From assembly GCA_041650595.1 (NCBI GenBank), contig JBAZKW010000019.1:1-29532 (forward strand): a stretch of 29,532 bases of DNA. Reading direction: 5' to 3'. Source of the stretch: CALFCX01 sp041650595 (GTDB taxonomy: Bacteria > Margulisbacteria > WOR-1 > JAKLHX01). Within the stretch, counting starts at the first letter, position 1. Every line of letters begins with the position of its first letter. The notes below the pieces were generated by a model. That model did not search any database. It was not told where the DNA came from and worked only from the letters and a program-made list of their open reading frames with translations. A program made the position numbers and the translations under genes. Positions 1-7,863 of this stretch are shown here, piece after piece.

Positions 1-144
1 ATCCTTGATAATGGAATAATATTTATTCGGGCACATCGGTTAAAACCTCCTTTAGTTGGGTATATTTCTTACTCGGAATACATTTTAACTGAACCAGGGG
101 GTGTATACCATGTGCCTGATCTTTCCTTAGACAATATCTATTAA
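1..144 (+). CDS. C-terminal end of a hypothetical protein (partial)
   Basis: Frame 1 is open from the left edge and ends with TAA at 142-144, giving 47 residues with a plausible composition: hydrophobic strands such as GIIFIRAH and GYISYSEYIL, then a polar tail ending SLDNIY. It is followed at once by a promoter-like stretch for the next gene, as expected for a gene end. I recognise no family. It could also be a chance open frame, since only 47 codons are visible and the start lies outside the window. Confidence 0.45.
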   Translation: MLDNGIIFIRAHRLKPPLVGYISYSEYILTEPGGVYHVPDLSLDNIY

Positions 145-149
145 TGAAA

Positions 150-179
150 TTGATGACGGAAATTAACGATAGATATTAT
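150..179 (+). promoter_or_regulatory. Putative sigma70-type promoter for the methyltransferase gene
   Basis: A -35-like TTGATG (150-155) and a -10-like TATTAT (174-179) are separated by 18 bases. Transcription would start near 186, just ahead of ATG 188 of a possible 12-codon leader and ATG 223 of the methyltransferase. This is a consensus match by eye only. Confidence 0.35.
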
Positions 180-187
180 GAGGATAA

Positions 188-226
188 ATGAAGAATATTG
201 GACCGTTTAAGGGAAAGAAACAATGA
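188..226 (+). other. Possible 12-codon leader ORF overlapping the methyltransferase start
   Basis: ATG at 188 opens a short frame reading MKNIGPFKGKKQ that stops at TGA 224-226. The stop overlaps the methyltransferase ATG at 223 in the arrangement ATGA. A GAGG lies at 180-183, rather close to the ATG. The 4-base overlap is the usual geometry of translational coupling, but an ORF this short is easily random. Confidence 0.2.
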
Positions 227-891
227 GAACATCTGTTGAAATATTGTCCCTAACCGATGCTGCATATAGGCCGATGGCATCAGATTTTTTAAGAATGACT
301 CCACGGATGAGAGCCCAAACAACAATGATCGGCCAGATCAGAAACATCTACCGCGACGGTCTAGTCCCATCTGGCGTGAAAGCAGATGTAGTTGACGTCG
401 GTTGTGGCGCCGGCCCGGATCTAAACCGGTTTTTAAGGGCCAAACTATTCTCCGGACATCAAATAAATGCTATTGGCCTTGATCGCGTCCCGGAAATGTT
501 AGCTGTTGCAGGACAACATTTCGGAATTCCTTCGGATAGATTAATTGAAGGATGCATGACAGAATTTAAAGCATTTTTTCCGGCAAATACTGTAGTCGCA
601 ATTTGGTGCCGTTCCACATTGTTCAATGTCCCTGAAGAATTGCATCCCAGCGTTCTTAATCAATTTAATGACAGCTTAATTCCAAACGGATCCTTGTTTT
701 TGCGGTTAAAGATGGGCAAAGGAATAAATCAAAGACCAGACGGCAGACAAGAAAAATTATATGAAAAAGCTGAAATTAGAACTGTATTAGGCCAAGCCGG
801 CCTTCGTGTTAGCAGAATTGTTCCCTATAAAGATGAATTAGGAAGAACAGATGTTTCATGGATGGGTGTTTGGGCAAGAAAGCCGGGTTAA
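223..891 (+). CDS. Class I SAM-dependent methyltransferase, target unknown
   Basis: This 222-residue protein shows the Rossmann-fold methyltransferase signature. Motif I is DVGCGAGPD (residues 58-66). The acidic end of strand 2 is GLDRVPEML (85-93), where D87 should bind the ribose hydroxyls of SAM. The strand-4 region is VVAIWCRSTLF (about 124-134), followed by LIPNGSLFLRLK (152-163), a strand-5 type motif. The length suits a small soluble enzyme acting on a small molecule or a side chain; no substrate domain is visible. AAGGG at 209-213 sits 9 bases before the ATG. The next gene is 167 bases away with its own ribosome site, so the two need not be co-transcribed. The family is secure and the substrate unknown. 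Confidence 0.8.
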   Translation: MRTSVEILSLTDAAYRPMASDFLRMTPRMRAQTTMIGQIRNIYRDGLVPSGVKADVVDVGCGAGPDLNRFLRAKLFSGHQINAIGLDRVPEMLAVAGQHFGIPSDRLIEGCMTEFKAFFPANTVVAIWCRSTLFNVPEELHPSVLNQFNDSLIPNGSLFLRLKMGKGINQRPDGRQEKLYEKAEIRTVLGQAGLRVSRIVPYKDELGRTDVSWMGVWARKPG

Positions 892-1019
892 CAGTAAAAG
901 AAGTTCATCTATCGGCAATTTCCAACAACTTCTCAGTAAATTTTGAGTGAAATTTAAAGAAACACTTGACGATAAATATATAGGCGGGATTAAGGATAAA
1001 AATCAGCAGAGTCGAATCC

Positions 1020-1052
1020 TTGAGATTGTGAGTTTCGATAATTATAAAGGAG
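1020..1052 (+). promoter_or_regulatory. Promoter-like boxes overlapping a strong ribosome binding site
   Basis: TTGAGA (1020-1025) and TATAAA (1043-1048) are 17 bases apart, each one mismatch from consensus. The second box overlaps the strong Shine-Dalgarno AAAGGAG (1046-1052) that precedes ATG 1059/1062. A start site 7 bases past the -10 would fall at about 1055 and lose the Shine-Dalgarno. Either the boxes are fortuitous or two modes of expression exist. The ribosome site is the safer call. Confidence 0.35.
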
Positions 1053-1058
1053 AAAAAA

Positions 1059-1859
1059 ATGATGGCGCTGAATCAAGTAACGGGAGGTTTAAGAGGTGCA
1101 AGGACTGCATTGAGAGAAGGATTCAGGGATGTGCGCTCATTTGTTGCTCCCGGGAGGTTTTCACCTTGGAGACCGGATGTAACTCAATCACACATGGATC
1201 TCAAGAGCAAAGGCCTGTTGGATATTAAAGCCACACCGGGACATGGACGAGAAGCCTGGTATTTTGTAAACGATATGTTAGAATCACCATCCCATTACGG
1301 CAGTTATGAGAAGGGTGCTTATCCTAATGTTACCGCTACTGTTCAGGAGGCATTTGCTTATCATCATCGCGATATGCTCAAGCAGGTCAACATTGATGTC
1401 GTTCCAAATCCTTCGCCAAAGACTTTTTCGGCCACTTCCGAAATCGGGGGAGGAATATTATTTGGGATGGAGGATGCAACATATACTTTCGATAGAGCTA
1501 TTATCCCGACCCTGACGGAAGCGTTTAGAAGTGGTGCCTTTCTTGGCAACATTCCTTTCTCAAGAAGATTGCAGTTCGAGATAACTCCGATTTTTACGGT
1601 ATGTAGGTTTGGTCCGGTAATTGAGCCAAAAGCATTTCCCGCTTACTTAAGCTTTATAGACGTAGACGGCAATACAGATTACTCTCACGCAGGATATTGG
1701 TTCCTTGATCTAGGGAAAAGTACTTTCGAAAGGATCACTGACGAAGATGATTTAAAACTCTTACACAGATCGGACATTTGCAGAAGTGACCCCTCAATTG
1801 GCGGGGAAAAGACAGCTGACGGCAAATGTGGCTTGTCAGCCTATTATCATGATAATTGA
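1059..1859 (+). CDS. Hypothetical protein, 266 residues
   Basis: I recognise no family. The AAAGGAG at 1046-1052 strongly supports translation from ATG 1059 or from the adjacent ATG 1062. The N-terminal 40 residues are basic (GGLRGARTALREGFRDVRSF). The rest looks like a globular soluble domain with aromatic-rich segments (REAWYFVNDML, HAGYWFLDLG) and no signal peptide or membrane helix. A cysteine-containing tail (CRSDPSIGGEKTADGKC, residues about 241-257) could bind metal or form a disulfide, but nothing proves it. It ends 26 bases from the convergently oriented addB gene. It may belong with the other orphan proteins of this window. Confidence 0.7.
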   Translation: MMALNQVTGGLRGARTALREGFRDVRSFVAPGRFSPWRPDVTQSHMDLKSKGLLDIKATPGHGREAWYFVNDMLESPSHYGSYEKGAYPNVTATVQEAFAYHHRDMLKQVNIDVVPNPSPKTFSATSEIGGGILFGMEDATYTFDRAIIPTLTEAFRSGAFLGNIPFSRRLQFEITPIFTVCRFGPVIEPKAFPAYLSFIDVDGNTDYSHAGYWFLDLGKSTFERITDEDDLKLLHRSDICRSDPSIGGEKTADGKCGLSAYYHDN

Positions 1860-1885
1860 ACTTTTTTAAAATCAAGCTGCTACAG

Positions 1886-4699
1886 TTACCTGCACATCAT
1901 CGCAAAAGGGCAATTTCCGCAGATACGGATGTCGCTTTCATCGGGCTCAAAGTCTTTGGACGGATCGATGATCTCTGAGAGGATAAAATTTAAAGCCGAC
2001 ATATAACCCTGATACAGTTCTTTTCTTTGCGCCGCGTCATGCTTGTCTTCCCAAAGGCTTACCAACTCAGAGTCTTTTATCGAATATAATGCCGGATTCA
2101 AACTGGCAAGATCATATTTTTCAGATACCAGAGACAGATATATAGGAAGCTGAAGGGATTTGATCTTTTTCCTGATAATGCTTCTGTCCCCCACCGCGCC
2201 GGACACGACCTCGATCTTTGTCGACGGCTTGATATCGGAGCTCCCAGTCTTGTAATCAAGCACCATTATTTCGCCGGACAACATCCGGTCGATCCTGTCA
2301 ACCTTCCCTTTCATCACAATGTCGGTATCGCCGACGGATATCTTTGTTCTATACTCTTTTTCAAGCTCGAGCACCTCTTCGATATCGCGTCCGCGCTCGC
2401 ACGAGATAAACCTTTCTATAGCAACCTTCAGCGTTTCGCGCAGCATAAAATCTCCGCTTCTTATGCGCCTTGAAAATTCAGACTTGAACTTGCGCTCAAG
2501 CGCTGCCATAAGTAATGTCGAGAATTTTTTGTCAAGAAGCGGTTTTTGCCCTTTAAAAGGCATATATGCATCCTCAAGAAGTTCGTGAATGAATGTCCCG
2601 ATATCCCGCCCTTCGATCTGTTCCAGCTTATCATCCTGCTCGCGCAACCTAAGGACATAGCTGTAATAAAATTGCGCAGGACATGTAAGGTATGTATTCA
2701 CGGATGTAGGAGAATATTCAAACTTCTTTAAAAACTCTGCCTGTCTCTTTGTCTTTTTTATAATATTTTTTTCTGGTATCGGATTCATATTAAAAGCGGC
2801 GGTCAAGACTGGAAGTGCTGAAGAGCTGAAGCTCTGAAGCCTGCCTGGCCGGCAGGCAGGTGCTGAAGCGCGTTCTTGTTCAAGTAATAGTTCTTCGACA
2901 AAACGGCTCCTCTCTGATCTGTCATCGTTGCAGTAGATGATATGCGCATTTTTTGACGAAGCAATAAGCCTTCTGAACTGATATTTTTCTATTTCTTCCG
3001 TCCTCTCAAGACGCTTAAGTCCTACCATAAGCATCGCTTCCCTTGGTATAAGCGGTTCGCTCGCCCTCACCTTTGGCAAACTGCCTTCATTTGCGTCCAA
3101 TATTATGACATTGTCAAAGCTGATAGAATGCGTCTGGAACAGCCCGAGCACCTGCACGCCTTTTAGCGGCGTGCCGAGAAAATTGACTTTTTCTGACGAC
3201 ATCATCTCGTCAAATATCCTCATCAGTTCGTCTTTTGAAAAAACTTCATCAGCAAACGAAGAATTCCTGATCTCATCACATTTTTCGTAAAGCCTTTCGA
3301 CAACCGCATAGTTCATCGGATGGCTTTTCAAAAGGCCAAGTTTCCCTGCCCCGTCAAGGAATATACTGACAGCCGAAGCAAGTTGCGAGAATGTTTCTAT
3401 GTTCTCCCAGTTCCTGAAAAGTGTGTCATGGAGAGATACAAGAGCTTTTACAATATCTTCTTTTTGTGTCTTGCCGGCCAAATCTTCTTCGATCTCTTTA
3501 GGGCTTACAAAAAGGCTATTTAATGATTCTTCGATCTTGTGGACAAGTATCCTGGCAGAGCGGCTCTCGACCGCCTCCTCCCAGTTCTTGGCAACAGGGT
3601 GCATCAATACCTGAAGATAGTCCTTTGAATAGTATTGCCCGTTTTTCTTCCTCGAGTTTTGAGCTTTAAAGATGGACATCAGAAGATAATATATAGAGCT
3701 TCTCGTAAGGCGGTAACCGAGAGAAATGTTGAAGCCTTCCATATAAGGCGATGCTTGTGCTATCACGGGCAGAAGCGCATCGTATTCCGGCAGGACAATA
3801 ACAGTTTCAGGCCCTGAACTTTTTGTCTTCTTCATAAGCTCTTTTACTATCCCCGCTTCCGCGTGTTTATCGGCTGCTTCGTACAATTGGATATTTTTGT
3901 TCAGTAGGGGCGGATTGCAATCCGCCCCTACTGTCGGTGAAATTTCGACGCTAAATTCTTTCGCGTTTTCCCTCAACGTCGGCCAATCCTGCGCATCTCC
4001 CTGGAACAACAACCTTGTTTTGCCGTATTTGAGCAATTTTTTGAATATCTCTTTCTCCGTTTTTTGCATATAAAAGAAATTGCAAATAAGTATGTTTTCA
4101 TATGCCGCAATGTCCTTTTCTTCGAACAGTTCGGCAGCCTTTAAGTATATATAACCTCTTGAGTATTGTTTTCTTTTTTCCATCTCCTTGTGGAGCTCTT
4201 TTCTGATGTGTCCGATGTTCTTGAGCAGCTGATTTACGCTGTCAGGCACGAGAAGGCCTATTTGAGCATGGCTTTTTAGCTCAACAAGAGCTTTATCATC
4301 GACAGCCTCCATATCCAACTGATCAATAAAAGAAGAAATCTCTTGCGCCCAGGAAAGAAAATCCGCGAAAGCAGGTCTTTTCCTGACCAGAGATGGCGCG
4401 TGTTTTTTTGCCAGATTATAAATGATATATTGCGATTCCTGTGCAGGCATAACGCTAAAGTCCGTGTGGGCTCTGACAATCTCTTCCGCGAGATCATCGT
4501 CTGTCATCATCTTCGGAGGAAAAAAGCTTGATCCAAGCTGCTTTGAAAGCTCTTTTATCAGGAACAGTGAAGCCCTTCTGTTGCTGAATATACAAAGAGT
4601 CCGGCTCAGGTCAGGCGACCCTTTTGACTCTTCAATTAAAAGAGCCGCAAGCTTTTTTATCAGATCTTCGCCAAGTCCTATAGTGATGCAGTTATCCAT
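1886..4699 (-). CDS. addB: AddB-like helicase/exonuclease subunit with PD-(D/E)XK nuclease and Fe-S motif
   Basis: This 937-residue partner of the upstream AddA-like helicase would process double-strand DNA ends for RecA-dependent repair. The N-terminal half is a degenerate UvrD-type helicase fold: a region around FDNVIILDANEGSLP is recognisable, but no intact Walker A is seen, as usual for AddB. The C-terminal nuclease begins near YLTCPAQFYYSY (about 670-683) and has FIHELLEDAY, then VLDYKTGSS (about 812-820) as the catalytic D...DxK strand. It ends in CGNCPFAMMC (about 926-935). With the earlier Cys this gives the four-cysteine pattern of the AddB iron-sulfur cluster. ATG 4699 is chosen because GGAGG (4705-4709) precedes it by 5-6 bases; it overlaps the addA stop by 8 bases, implying coupling. 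Two palindromic repeats sit in frame (near residues 255-266 and 611-631). Confidence 0.85.
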   Translation of the reverse strand: MDNCITIGLGEDLIKKLAALLIEESKGSPDLSRTLCIFSNRRASLFLIKELSKQLGSSFFPPKMMTDDDLAEEIVRAHTDFSVMPAQESQYIIYNLAKKHAPSLVRKRPAFADFLSWAQEISSFIDQLDMEAVDDKALVELKSHAQIGLLVPDSVNQLLKNIGHIRKELHKEMEKRKQYSRGYIYLKAAELFEEKDIAAYENILICNFFYMQKTEKEIFKKLLKYGKTRLLFQGDAQDWPTLRENAKEFSVEISPTVGADCNPPLLNKNIQLYEAADKHAEAGIVKELMKKTKSSGPETVIVLPEYDALLPVIAQASPYMEGFNISLGYRLTRSSIYYLLMSIFKAQNSRKKNGQYYSKDYLQVLMHPVAKNWEEAVESRSARILVHKIEESLNSLFVSPKEIEEDLAGKTQKEDIVKALVSLHDTLFRNWENIETFSQLASAVSIFLDGAGKLGLLKSHPMNYAVVERLYEKCDEIRNSSFADEVFSKDELMRIFDEMMSSEKVNFLGTPLKGVQVLGLFQTHSISFDNVIILDANEGSLPKVRASEPLIPREAMLMVGLKRLERTEEIEKYQFRRLIASSKNAHIIYCNDDRSERSRFVEELLLEQERASAPACRPGRLQSFSSSALPVLTAAFNMNPIPEKNIIKKTKRQAEFLKKFEYSPTSVNTYLTCPAQFYYSYVLRLREQDDKLEQIEGRDIGTFIHELLEDAYMPFKGQKPLLDKKFSTLLMAALERKFKSEFSRRIRSGDFMLRETLKVAIERFISCERGRDIEEVLELEKEYRTKISVGDTDIVMKGKVDRIDRMLSGEIMVLDYKTGSSDIKPSTKIEVVSGAVGDRSIIRKKIKSLQLPIYLSLVSEKYDLASLNPALYSIKDSELVSLWEDKHDAAQRKELYQGYMSALNFILSEIIDPSKDFEPDESDIRICGNCPFAMMCR
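2818..2868. repeat. Composite repeat (CTGAAG tract plus GC palindrome) inside addB
   Basis: Three CTGAAG units with an 8-base period (2818-2839) run directly into CCTGCCTGGCCGGCAGGCAGG-type sequence (2840-2860), followed by another CTGAAG (2863-2868). The GC core is a near-perfect inverted repeat with one extra G compared with the perfect copy at 8252-8271. It is read in frame as part of addB, encoding a Ser/Ala/Pro-rich linker just before the nuclease domain. Related tracts occur at 7824-7845 and 8227-8271. Confidence 0.8.
3902..3933. repeat. Perfect 32-bp palindrome inside addB
   Basis: The left half CAGTAGGGGCGGATTG is followed directly by its exact reverse complement, giving a perfect 32-base palindrome. 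It is read in frame by addB (about residues 255-266, SPTVGADCNPPLLN). Its core GTAGGGGCGG...CCGCCCCTAC matches the element at 8870-8890, so it belongs to a dispersed repeat family. Confidence 0.85.
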
Positions 4700-7600
4700 C
4701 GACTTCCTCCGCCTGGCAGGTATCAAAATATATCAGGAATCCTCTGACCTTTGATCTCTTATAAATTTGTTTAAGTGCGTCCTCGTAGCGCTTTATCTGG
4801 CTGTAATGGTCCCGGATATTGTCATCGCTGCTTTTGAAATCGATCACCCAAACCTCATCTTTTTTCACTATCAGCCTGTCAATCCTGTTCATCTCTCCCT
4901 TAGAATTAACAACTTCTTTTTCGGTGTAGGCTTCGTCTCCTGTCTCAAAGAAAGCTGCGGTTTTTTTATTCTTAAGCAATTTCTCAACCCACTTTTTTGG
5001 AATAGCTATATCAGCATACGGAAATTGTTTTCTTGCAGCCTCCATGATTTCATCTGTCAAAGGATGAGCTGCATCCGTAATCTTGGACAAAAGACAATGC
5101 GCGACATTGCCCAAAACCCTGCTTTGCCTCTTCGATATTGCATTTTCGGTAAAGTCCTCGCCTTTGATAAGCGATATCGGATCCCCGAGTCTATCAGGAT
5201 GGATGTGCATGATATTGACATCATTTTCCGCATTCTCCCCCTTACCAAGGGGGAGATGCCCCGAAGGGGCAGAGGGGATTACCAATCCCCTTACGATATT
5301 CTTGGTCCTGCCGGCTTTCGGCGGGATAAACACTACCAGGTTATTGATAGGTCTTGTCAAAGCTACATATACGTTGTTCAACTCATCGCAGAACGACTTT
5401 ATATATTCTGCGTTATATATTCGCTCAAGAACATCCGAATAGCCGTTGTATTCTTTTCTAAGACGTACAAGTCTTAGGTCCTGACCGGTTTTTGCGACAA
5501 CATACGATTTTTTCCTGGGACCACTGATCTTCGGCTCCATCTTAAGGAAAGGGATTATGACGGACGTAAACTCAAGCCCTTTTGCCTTGTGGATCGTCAT
5601 CACTTTTACGGCATCAGAGCCGGCACCGCTGACATAGATATTTTCTTTGGCACCTTCAAAAAACTCAAGAAATTCTGCCACTGTCTGCAACTTTTTCTCT
5701 TTTTCACTGATAAGCTCAAGCAGCTTCATAAAATACGCGTGATCTTCAGGGAAGTTCTCAAGGACGTTAAACCTGTCCATGATGATTATGACAAATTCGT
5801 AAAGCGGTATGAACCCGACTTTGCGGGAAAGGTCTTGTATATACTGGCCCCACTGAGAATTGTATTTTTTCTTAAAGCTTTTATACAAAGGAGCTTTGTT
5901 TGTCTTTTTATCGCTCCTGTTATCGAACAGGAACTCCCCTATATCTCCTTGCTCTATACCGGAAGCTTTTGAGAGCATCCTTCCGGAAATGAACGAAGCA
6001 AATGCCGTATCATCTACAAGCGAATCAAGAAACATCAGAAAAGAGATCAGTTCCTTGATCAGGGGATTTTCTTTGATATTCAGTGTTTTTTCCGACTGCA
6101 CCGGGATACCTGCTTCTATCAACCATGACGAGACATCCTCCACCTCGCTATTGTCCCTGCAAAGGATACACACGTTTGACAGCCCGTTAATAGAAGAAAA
6201 AACTTTTGTCTCCTCGATGGTCTTTTTCTTTATGAGCTCTTCCGCTTCCTCATCCCCGTCATCGATATATTCTGCTTTAACGCTGCCTTTGACCGATGTT
6301 TTGACCGTGTTCTGTTTTGTATTCCTGAACACATTATGGACTGCGTCCTCCAAGCCGGATATTTCTTCTGTAAGCGGCGCAAGAAAGCTGTCAATATTGT
6401 CTTTTGAGAATACAGAGTTGTTGAACTCTACTATTTCTTTTGCACTTCTCCAATTGTCCTCCAGATCTCTCTCGTCAAGCTGATAGCCCGGGAATTCGCC
6501 TTTTACTTCATCAAACAAGGCACTATTGGCTCCGCGGAACCTGTAAATAGACTGCTTCTTATCTCCTACATAGAAGAACGACCCGCCGGAAGATATTGCT
6601 TCATCTATCATGGGTTTAAAATTGCTCCACTGAAGATCGTTCGTGTCCTGAAATTCATCCAGTAGATAATGCCGGATCCTGGCGGCCAGTCTGAAATAGA
6701 GGTCCGGAACATGTATGTCGGCTTCTTCGAACACGCCCCTGGCAATTCTGTTGAGCTCCGGAAGGAACAGTATCCTGTCCCTGCGCGACAGCTCGCGAAA
6801 CCTTGCGGTCATCATATTATAGATATCGATATAAGTGTCGAACTGTGTAAAGCTGTCGGCCTCGCAGATATCTTTGAGTTCCTTCCTGATCTTTTTCCAG
6901 AGCTTTTCGACTTCAAGAGGAACATCATGGCCTGCATTTACCTGATAGTCATCCCTTTGAAAATATTTTGACAATCTCGCGATATCAAGACCGGAATCAC
7001 TTACCATCGCAGCCGCTTTTTCAATGCCTTTTTTAAGATTTGCGTTCGTCCCCGCAGGAATGATCTTGGAAAGCTTTCCGATAAGGTCTTTAAACTCGTT
7101 CCTCTTTATATGTATGATCTCAGTCCCCTGGCCCGAAGCCTTGAACTTGCCTCCGTAAGTTGAAGCGTCATTGTACAGGCTCACGACCGTCTCAAGAATG
7201 TCTTTTTGAGGATACCAGTTCACTTTTTGTTCGATATTCAGGAACCTGTCCAGAAATGCCGTGAATTTGCCGCGTATCGCTTCATCATCATCCGCGTCGT
7301 CAATCAGAGAATCAAGAGCTTGAGAAAGATACGGTTTATAATCATGCTCGATATCAAAATGCGAAGGAAGGTCCATTTCAAAAGAGCATGCCATGATGAC
7401 GTTGTTGATAAAGCTGTCTATCGTTCGTACCTGAAAATGGGTGTAATTGCCTATAATCGCATCAAGAAAAGCAATAGACATTTTCTTTGCAGTGGCCAGG
7501 TCCACTCCCCAATATGAAAGCAGTTCTTTCTTTTCATCCGGACCCTTGAATGAATCAAGTTCCACGGTCTTTAACATCCCGAGTATGCGCTGCTTCATTT

Positions 7601-7769
7601 CATAAGAAGCTTTGTTCGTGAACGTGACGGCGAGTATTCCCGTGAACGAATTCGGCCCTTCCGTCTTATAATCCTGCATCAGAAGCTTAATATAATGCTT
7701 TGCAAGGCTGTAAGTCTTTCCCGATCCGGCAGAGGCCTCTACGGCGATTATTTGGGGATGCGCGTTCAT
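4692..7769 (-). CDS. addA: AddA-like UvrD/Rep helicase-nuclease subunit
   Basis: This 1025-residue protein is a superfamily 1A helicase with a C-terminal nuclease, forming a DNA-end resection complex with the AddB-like product. Visible motifs in order are Walker A EASAGSGKT (11-19), TNKASYEMKQR (motif Ia), Walker B DEFQDT (about 371), VGDKKQSIYRFRGA (motif III), VKVMTIHKAKGLEF (motif V) and YVALTRP (motif VI). Then come LGNVAHCLLSKI and the PD-(D/E)XK strand EVWVIDFKSS (about 972-981). Both motor and nuclease residues look intact. The length is a little below the roughly 1200 of Bacillus AddA. ATG 7769 has no Shine-Dalgarno but lies 6 bases after a perfect TATAAT on its strand. A multi-hairpin repeat is embedded in frame at residues about 826-845, between motor and nuclease. 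A RecB-like identity is possible, but the adjacent AddB-like gene favours AddA. Confidence 0.85.
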   Translation of the reverse strand: MNAHPQIIAVEASAGSGKTYSLAKHYIKLLMQDYKTEGPNSFTGILAVTFTNKASYEMKQRILGMLKTVELDSFKGPDEKKELLSYWGVDLATAKKMSIAFLDAIIGNYTHFQVRTIDSFINNVIMACSFEMDLPSHFDIEHDYKPYLSQALDSLIDDADDDEAIRGKFTAFLDRFLNIEQKVNWYPQKDILETVVSLYNDASTYGGKFKASGQGTEIIHIKRNEFKDLIGKLSKIIPAGTNANLKKGIEKAAAMVSDSGLDIARLSKYFQRDDYQVNAGHDVPLEVEKLWKKIRKELKDICEADSFTQFDTYIDIYNMMTARFRELSRRDRILFLPELNRIARGVFEEADIHVPDLYFRLAARIRHYLLDEFQDTNDLQWSNFKPMIDEAISSGGSFFYVGDKKQSIYRFRGANSALFDEVKGEFPGYQLDERDLEDNWRSAKEIVEFNNSVFSKDNIDSFLAPLTEEISGLEDAVHNVFRNTKQNTVKTSVKGSVKAEYIDDGDEEAEELIKKKTIEETKVFSSINGLSNVCILCRDNSEVEDVSSWLIEAGIPVQSEKTLNIKENPLIKELISFLMFLDSLVDDTAFASFISGRMLSKASGIEQGDIGEFLFDNRSDKKTNKAPLYKSFKKKYNSQWGQYIQDLSRKVGFIPLYEFVIIIMDRFNVLENFPEDHAYFMKLLELISEKEKKLQTVAEFLEFFEGAKENIYVSGAGSDAVKVMTIHKAKGLEFTSVIIPFLKMEPKISGPRKKSYVVAKTGQDLRLVRLRKEYNGYSDVLERIYNAEYIKSFCDELNNVYVALTRPINNLVVFIPPKAGRTKNIVRGLVIPSAPSGHLPLGKGENAENDVNIMHIHPDRLGDPISLIKGEDFTENAISKRQSRVLGNVAHCLLSKITDAAHPLTDEIMEAARKQFPYADIAIPKKWVEKLLKNKKTAAFFETGDEAYTEKEVVNSKGEMNRIDRLIVKKDEVWVIDFKSSDDNIRDHYSQIKRYEDALKQIYKRSKVRGFLIYFDTCQAEEVDG
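5235..5290. repeat. Three-hairpin repeat element inside addA
   Basis: Three consecutive inverted repeats are visible. CTCCCCCTT/AAGGGGGAG (5235-5243/5247-5255) has loop ACC. TGCCCC/GGGGCA (5257-5262/5266-5271) has loop GAA. GGGGATT/AATCCCC (5274-5280/5284-5290) has loop ACC. The element is translated in frame by addA as a Gly/Pro/Ser-rich linker (VIPSAPSGHLPLGKGEN). Similar CTCCCCCTT...AAGGGGGAG elements are known as dispersed repeats in many bacterial genomes. Confidence 0.8.
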
Positions 7770-7775
7770 GGGTTA

Positions 7776-7781
7776 ATTATA
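7776..7781 (-). promoter_or_regulatory. Pribnow box 6 bases before addA (possible leaderless start)
   Basis: Read on the minus strand, the sequence before the addA ATG is TATAATTAACCC. A perfect TATAAT thus ends 6 bases upstream of ATG 7769, and transcription would begin at or next to the ATG. No Shine-Dalgarno exists in between. No convincing -35 box was found at the expected spacing. Confidence 0.45.
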
Positions 7782-7823
7782 GTACAAAGCGGGTTTGGCG
7801 GGATAATTGCTGTAGGGATAGCG

Positions 7824-7845
7824 CTGAAGTGCTGAAGATCTGAAG
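7824..7845. repeat. (CTGAAGNN)3 tract left of the four-helix-bundle gene
   Basis: CTGAAG occurs at 7824-7829, 7832-7837 and 7840-7845 with a regular 8-base period. The same pattern is in addB (2818-2839) and, in inverted orientation, at 8227-8248 on the far side of the next gene. Confidence 0.75.
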
Positions 7846-7863
7846 CAAAGAAAGGGGTGTTTT

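Noticed and set aside
947..1228. 93-codon plus-strand frame starting before the 266-residue gene
   Set aside because: It overlaps that gene in another frame, has no ribosome site and no family features.
5235..5290. Consecutive hairpins as a CRISPR-like or terminator array
   Set aside because: The units differ in sequence, have no spacers and lie in frame within addA with both flanking domains intact.
4767..5477. 236-codon plus-strand frame opposite addA
   Set aside because: It is antisense to the nuclease and helicase domains of addA and has no recognisable features.
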